Origin: DATNFP01 sp035606335
GTDB lineage: Bacteria; Bacteroidota; Bacteroidia; Chitinophagales; Chitinophagaceae
DNA length: 33,756 bases
Direction of reading: 5' to 3'
Assembly (NCBI GenBank): GCA_035606335.1
Contig: DATNFP010000155.1
Location: forward strand, 1-33,756
A program made the translations under genes and the position numbers. Positions 32,442 to 33,756 of the stretch are shown in pieces. The notes beneath the pieces are model-generated. The model did not search any database. It was given only the letters and a program-made list of their open reading frames with translations, and was not told where the DNA came from. Numbering within the stretch: position 1 is the stretch's first letter; each line of letters opens with the position of its first letter.

Positions 32442-33653
32442 GTGAGCAAATTCAACAATTACAATTTCCAGGGTCAGAAGGCATTGATACGTGTTGATTT
32501 TAACGTTCCAGTTAAAGACGGGAAAATTACAGACGATACACGTATAACAGCTACTTTGCCAACAATAAAAAAAGTATTGGATGATGGTGGCAGCGTTATC
32601 CTGATGAGTCATTTAGGCCGCCCATTAAAAGAAATAGAAAAGAAACCGAACCTGACTTTAGCTGACTTTTCATTAAAAGTTGTTGCAGATCATTTATCAC
32701 AGTTATTGAATACGGAAGTACAATTTGCAAACGATTGCATAGGCGACGATGTAGTACAAAAAGCTAAAAATCTAAAGTCAGGTCAGGTACTGCTTCTGGA
32801 AAACCTGCGTTTTCATAAACAGGAAGAAAAAGGAGATAAGGATTTTGCTGAAAAACTTTCGAAACTTGGTGACGTATATGTAAATGACGCCTTTGGAACA
32901 GCACATCGTGCACACGCCTCAACGGCTATAATTGCGGAATTCTTCCCTGCTAATAAAAAAATGTTTGGCCTATTAATGGAAGGTGAAGTGGCAGCAGCAG
33001 AAAATGTGTTGCACAACAACAAAAAACCATTTACTGCTATAATTGGTGGCGCAAAGGTTTCTGATAAAATTTTAATTATTGAAAACCTGCTGAACAGTGC
33101 TACAGATATAATAATTGGCGGTGGTATGGCCTATACATTTTTAAAGGCTGAAGGTTGCCACATTGGTAACTCTCTTTGCGAAGATGATAGATTGGACACA
33201 GCTAGAGATATAATAACCAAAGCAAGTGAAAAAGGAGTTTGTATTCATATACCAAGCGATAGCATTATAGCAGATAAGTTTTCTGCAGATGCAGATACTT
33301 CATCGGCTAATAATGCTGAAATACCAGCCGGATGGATGGGACTTGATATAGGACAGATGGCTATTGAGCAATTCAAAAAAGTCATTTGCGAATCGAAAAC
33401 AATTCTGTGGAATGGGCCAATGGGCGTGTTTGAAATGGAAAAATTTCAGCACGGTACCAAAGCGATAGCAGAAGCAGTTGCAGAGGCAACAGAAAATGGT
33501 GCCTACTCACTTGTTGGCGGTGGTGATAGCGTCGCAGCTGTTAATAAATTCGGTTATACGGATAGAGTTAGCTATGTATCTACCGGTGGTGGTGCACTGC
33601 TTGAATTCTTTGAAGGAAAAGAACTTCCTGGCATAAAGGCAATACAAGGTTAA
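32442..33653 (+). CDS. pgk: Phosphoglycerate kinase
   Basis: 403 residues, starting at GTG 32442; no ATG is available upstream in frame, and the N-terminus (MSKFNNYNFQGQKALIRVDFNVP) aligns with the family from this codon. It makes ATP from 1,3-bisphosphoglycerate. Signatures: RVDFNVPVKDGKI, LMSHLGRP (substrate loop), LLLENLRFH, VNDAFGTAHRAHAST, AIIGGAKVSDKI, LWNGPMGVFE and the nucleotide-binding SLVGGGDSVAAV. It directly follows gap, so two consecutive glycolytic steps are adjacent. Confidence 0.98.
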   Translation: MSKFNNYNFQGQKALIRVDFNVPVKDGKITDDTRITATLPTIKKVLDDGGSVILMSHLGRPLKEIEKKPNLTLADFSLKVVADHLSQLLNTEVQFANDCIGDDVVQKAKNLKSGQVLLLENLRFHKQEEKGDKDFAEKLSKLGDVYVNDAFGTAHRAHASTAIIAEFFPANKKMFGLLMEGEVAAAENVLHNNKKPFTAIIGGAKVSDKILIIENLLNSATDIIIGGGMAYTFLKAEGCHIGNSLCEDDRLDTARDIITKASEKGVCIHIPSDSIIADKFSADADTSSANNAEIPAGWMGLDIGQMAIEQFKKVICESKTILWNGPMGVFEMEKFQHGTKAIAEAVAEATENGAYSLVGGGDSVAAVNKFGYTDRVSYVSTGGGALLEFFEGKELPGIKAIQG

Positions 33654-33665
33654 AAAACAAATTCT

Positions 33666-33706
33666 ATAGAAAATCGCCAGGGTTGTTAACCTTGGCGATT
33701 TTCTAT
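33666..33706 (+). terminator. Long hairpin terminator after pgk
   Basis: A 19-bp stem (33666-33684 with 33688-33706) around a 3-nt loop GTT, with one G-T pair, 12 bp after the pgk stop. The T run after it is short (TTTATT), so it may serve both strands or stabilise the 3' end. The remaining 33707-33756 shows only TAACTTTA near the end, a one-mismatch -7-like element. Confidence 0.8.
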
Positions 33707-33756
33707 TTATTCACATTATTACAACGAAAAAATACTAATTCCATAACTTTATAGAA

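Overview
The window reads as chromosomal core sequence of a member of the Bacteroidota, most likely Chitinophagia or Sphingobacteriia; genus is not resolvable by eye. Evidence: AT-rich DNA, Bacteroidota-type promoters (TTTG, 19-20 nt, TAnnTTTG), start codons mostly without Shine-Dalgarno sequences, an outer-membrane beta-barrel protein with carboxypeptidase-regulatory and plug domains, a DUF4175-type membrane protein, a Bacteroidota-type LptE, and signal peptides ending in Phe-Ala-Gln or similar. I see no prophage, insertion sequence, CRISPR array or tRNA gene.

Layout. Positions 1-420 hold, on the minus strand, what looks like the promoter and leader region of an rRNA operon whose 16S gene would lie beyond the left edge: two consensus promoters, a weaker third, and two boxA-like sites. 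Positions 506-4812 (+) carry three exported proteins: a lipoprotein, a bilobal retropepsin-like protein with Asn in place of both catalytic Asp residues, and an outer-membrane beta-barrel receptor. This converges with rarA (-). Then come a thioredoxin-like protein (+), a small membrane protein (-), a very large DUF4175-like membrane protein with a Gln/Met-rich coiled coil (-), a MutS2 homologue lacking the Smr domain (+) and a GT-C-like membrane glycosyltransferase with a TPR-like tail (-).

From 15216 to 19854 a MocR-type regulator (-) is divergent from a probable four-gene operon (+): DMT transporter, branched-chain aminotransferase, GNAT acetyltransferase, DUF1572 protein, ending at a hairpin terminator shared with a convergent HAD phosphatase. 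Positions 20631-24088 hold an M16 peptidase pair, one catalytic and one degenerate. A 490-bp intergenic stretch follows, with a consensus promoter that has no obvious gene and a dispersed-repeat-like element.

Positions 24631-29136 form a compact run: miaB, a sigma-54 activator without a receiver domain, lptE, an acidic TPR-like protein and secG, then a terminator. After that come mltG, a 56-residue secreted Lys/Thr/His-rich protein, a VOC-family protein, and the glycolytic pair gap-pgk with a strong hairpin between them and a long hairpin after pgk.

Most of the window is housekeeping: ribosome synthesis, DNA repair, tRNA modification, envelope biogenesis and glycolysis. The least explained parts are the lipoprotein / pseudo-protease / beta-barrel cluster, the 24.1-24.6 kb intergenic region and the lone sigma-54 activator upstream of lptE and secG. 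No clear new defence or mobile system is visible.
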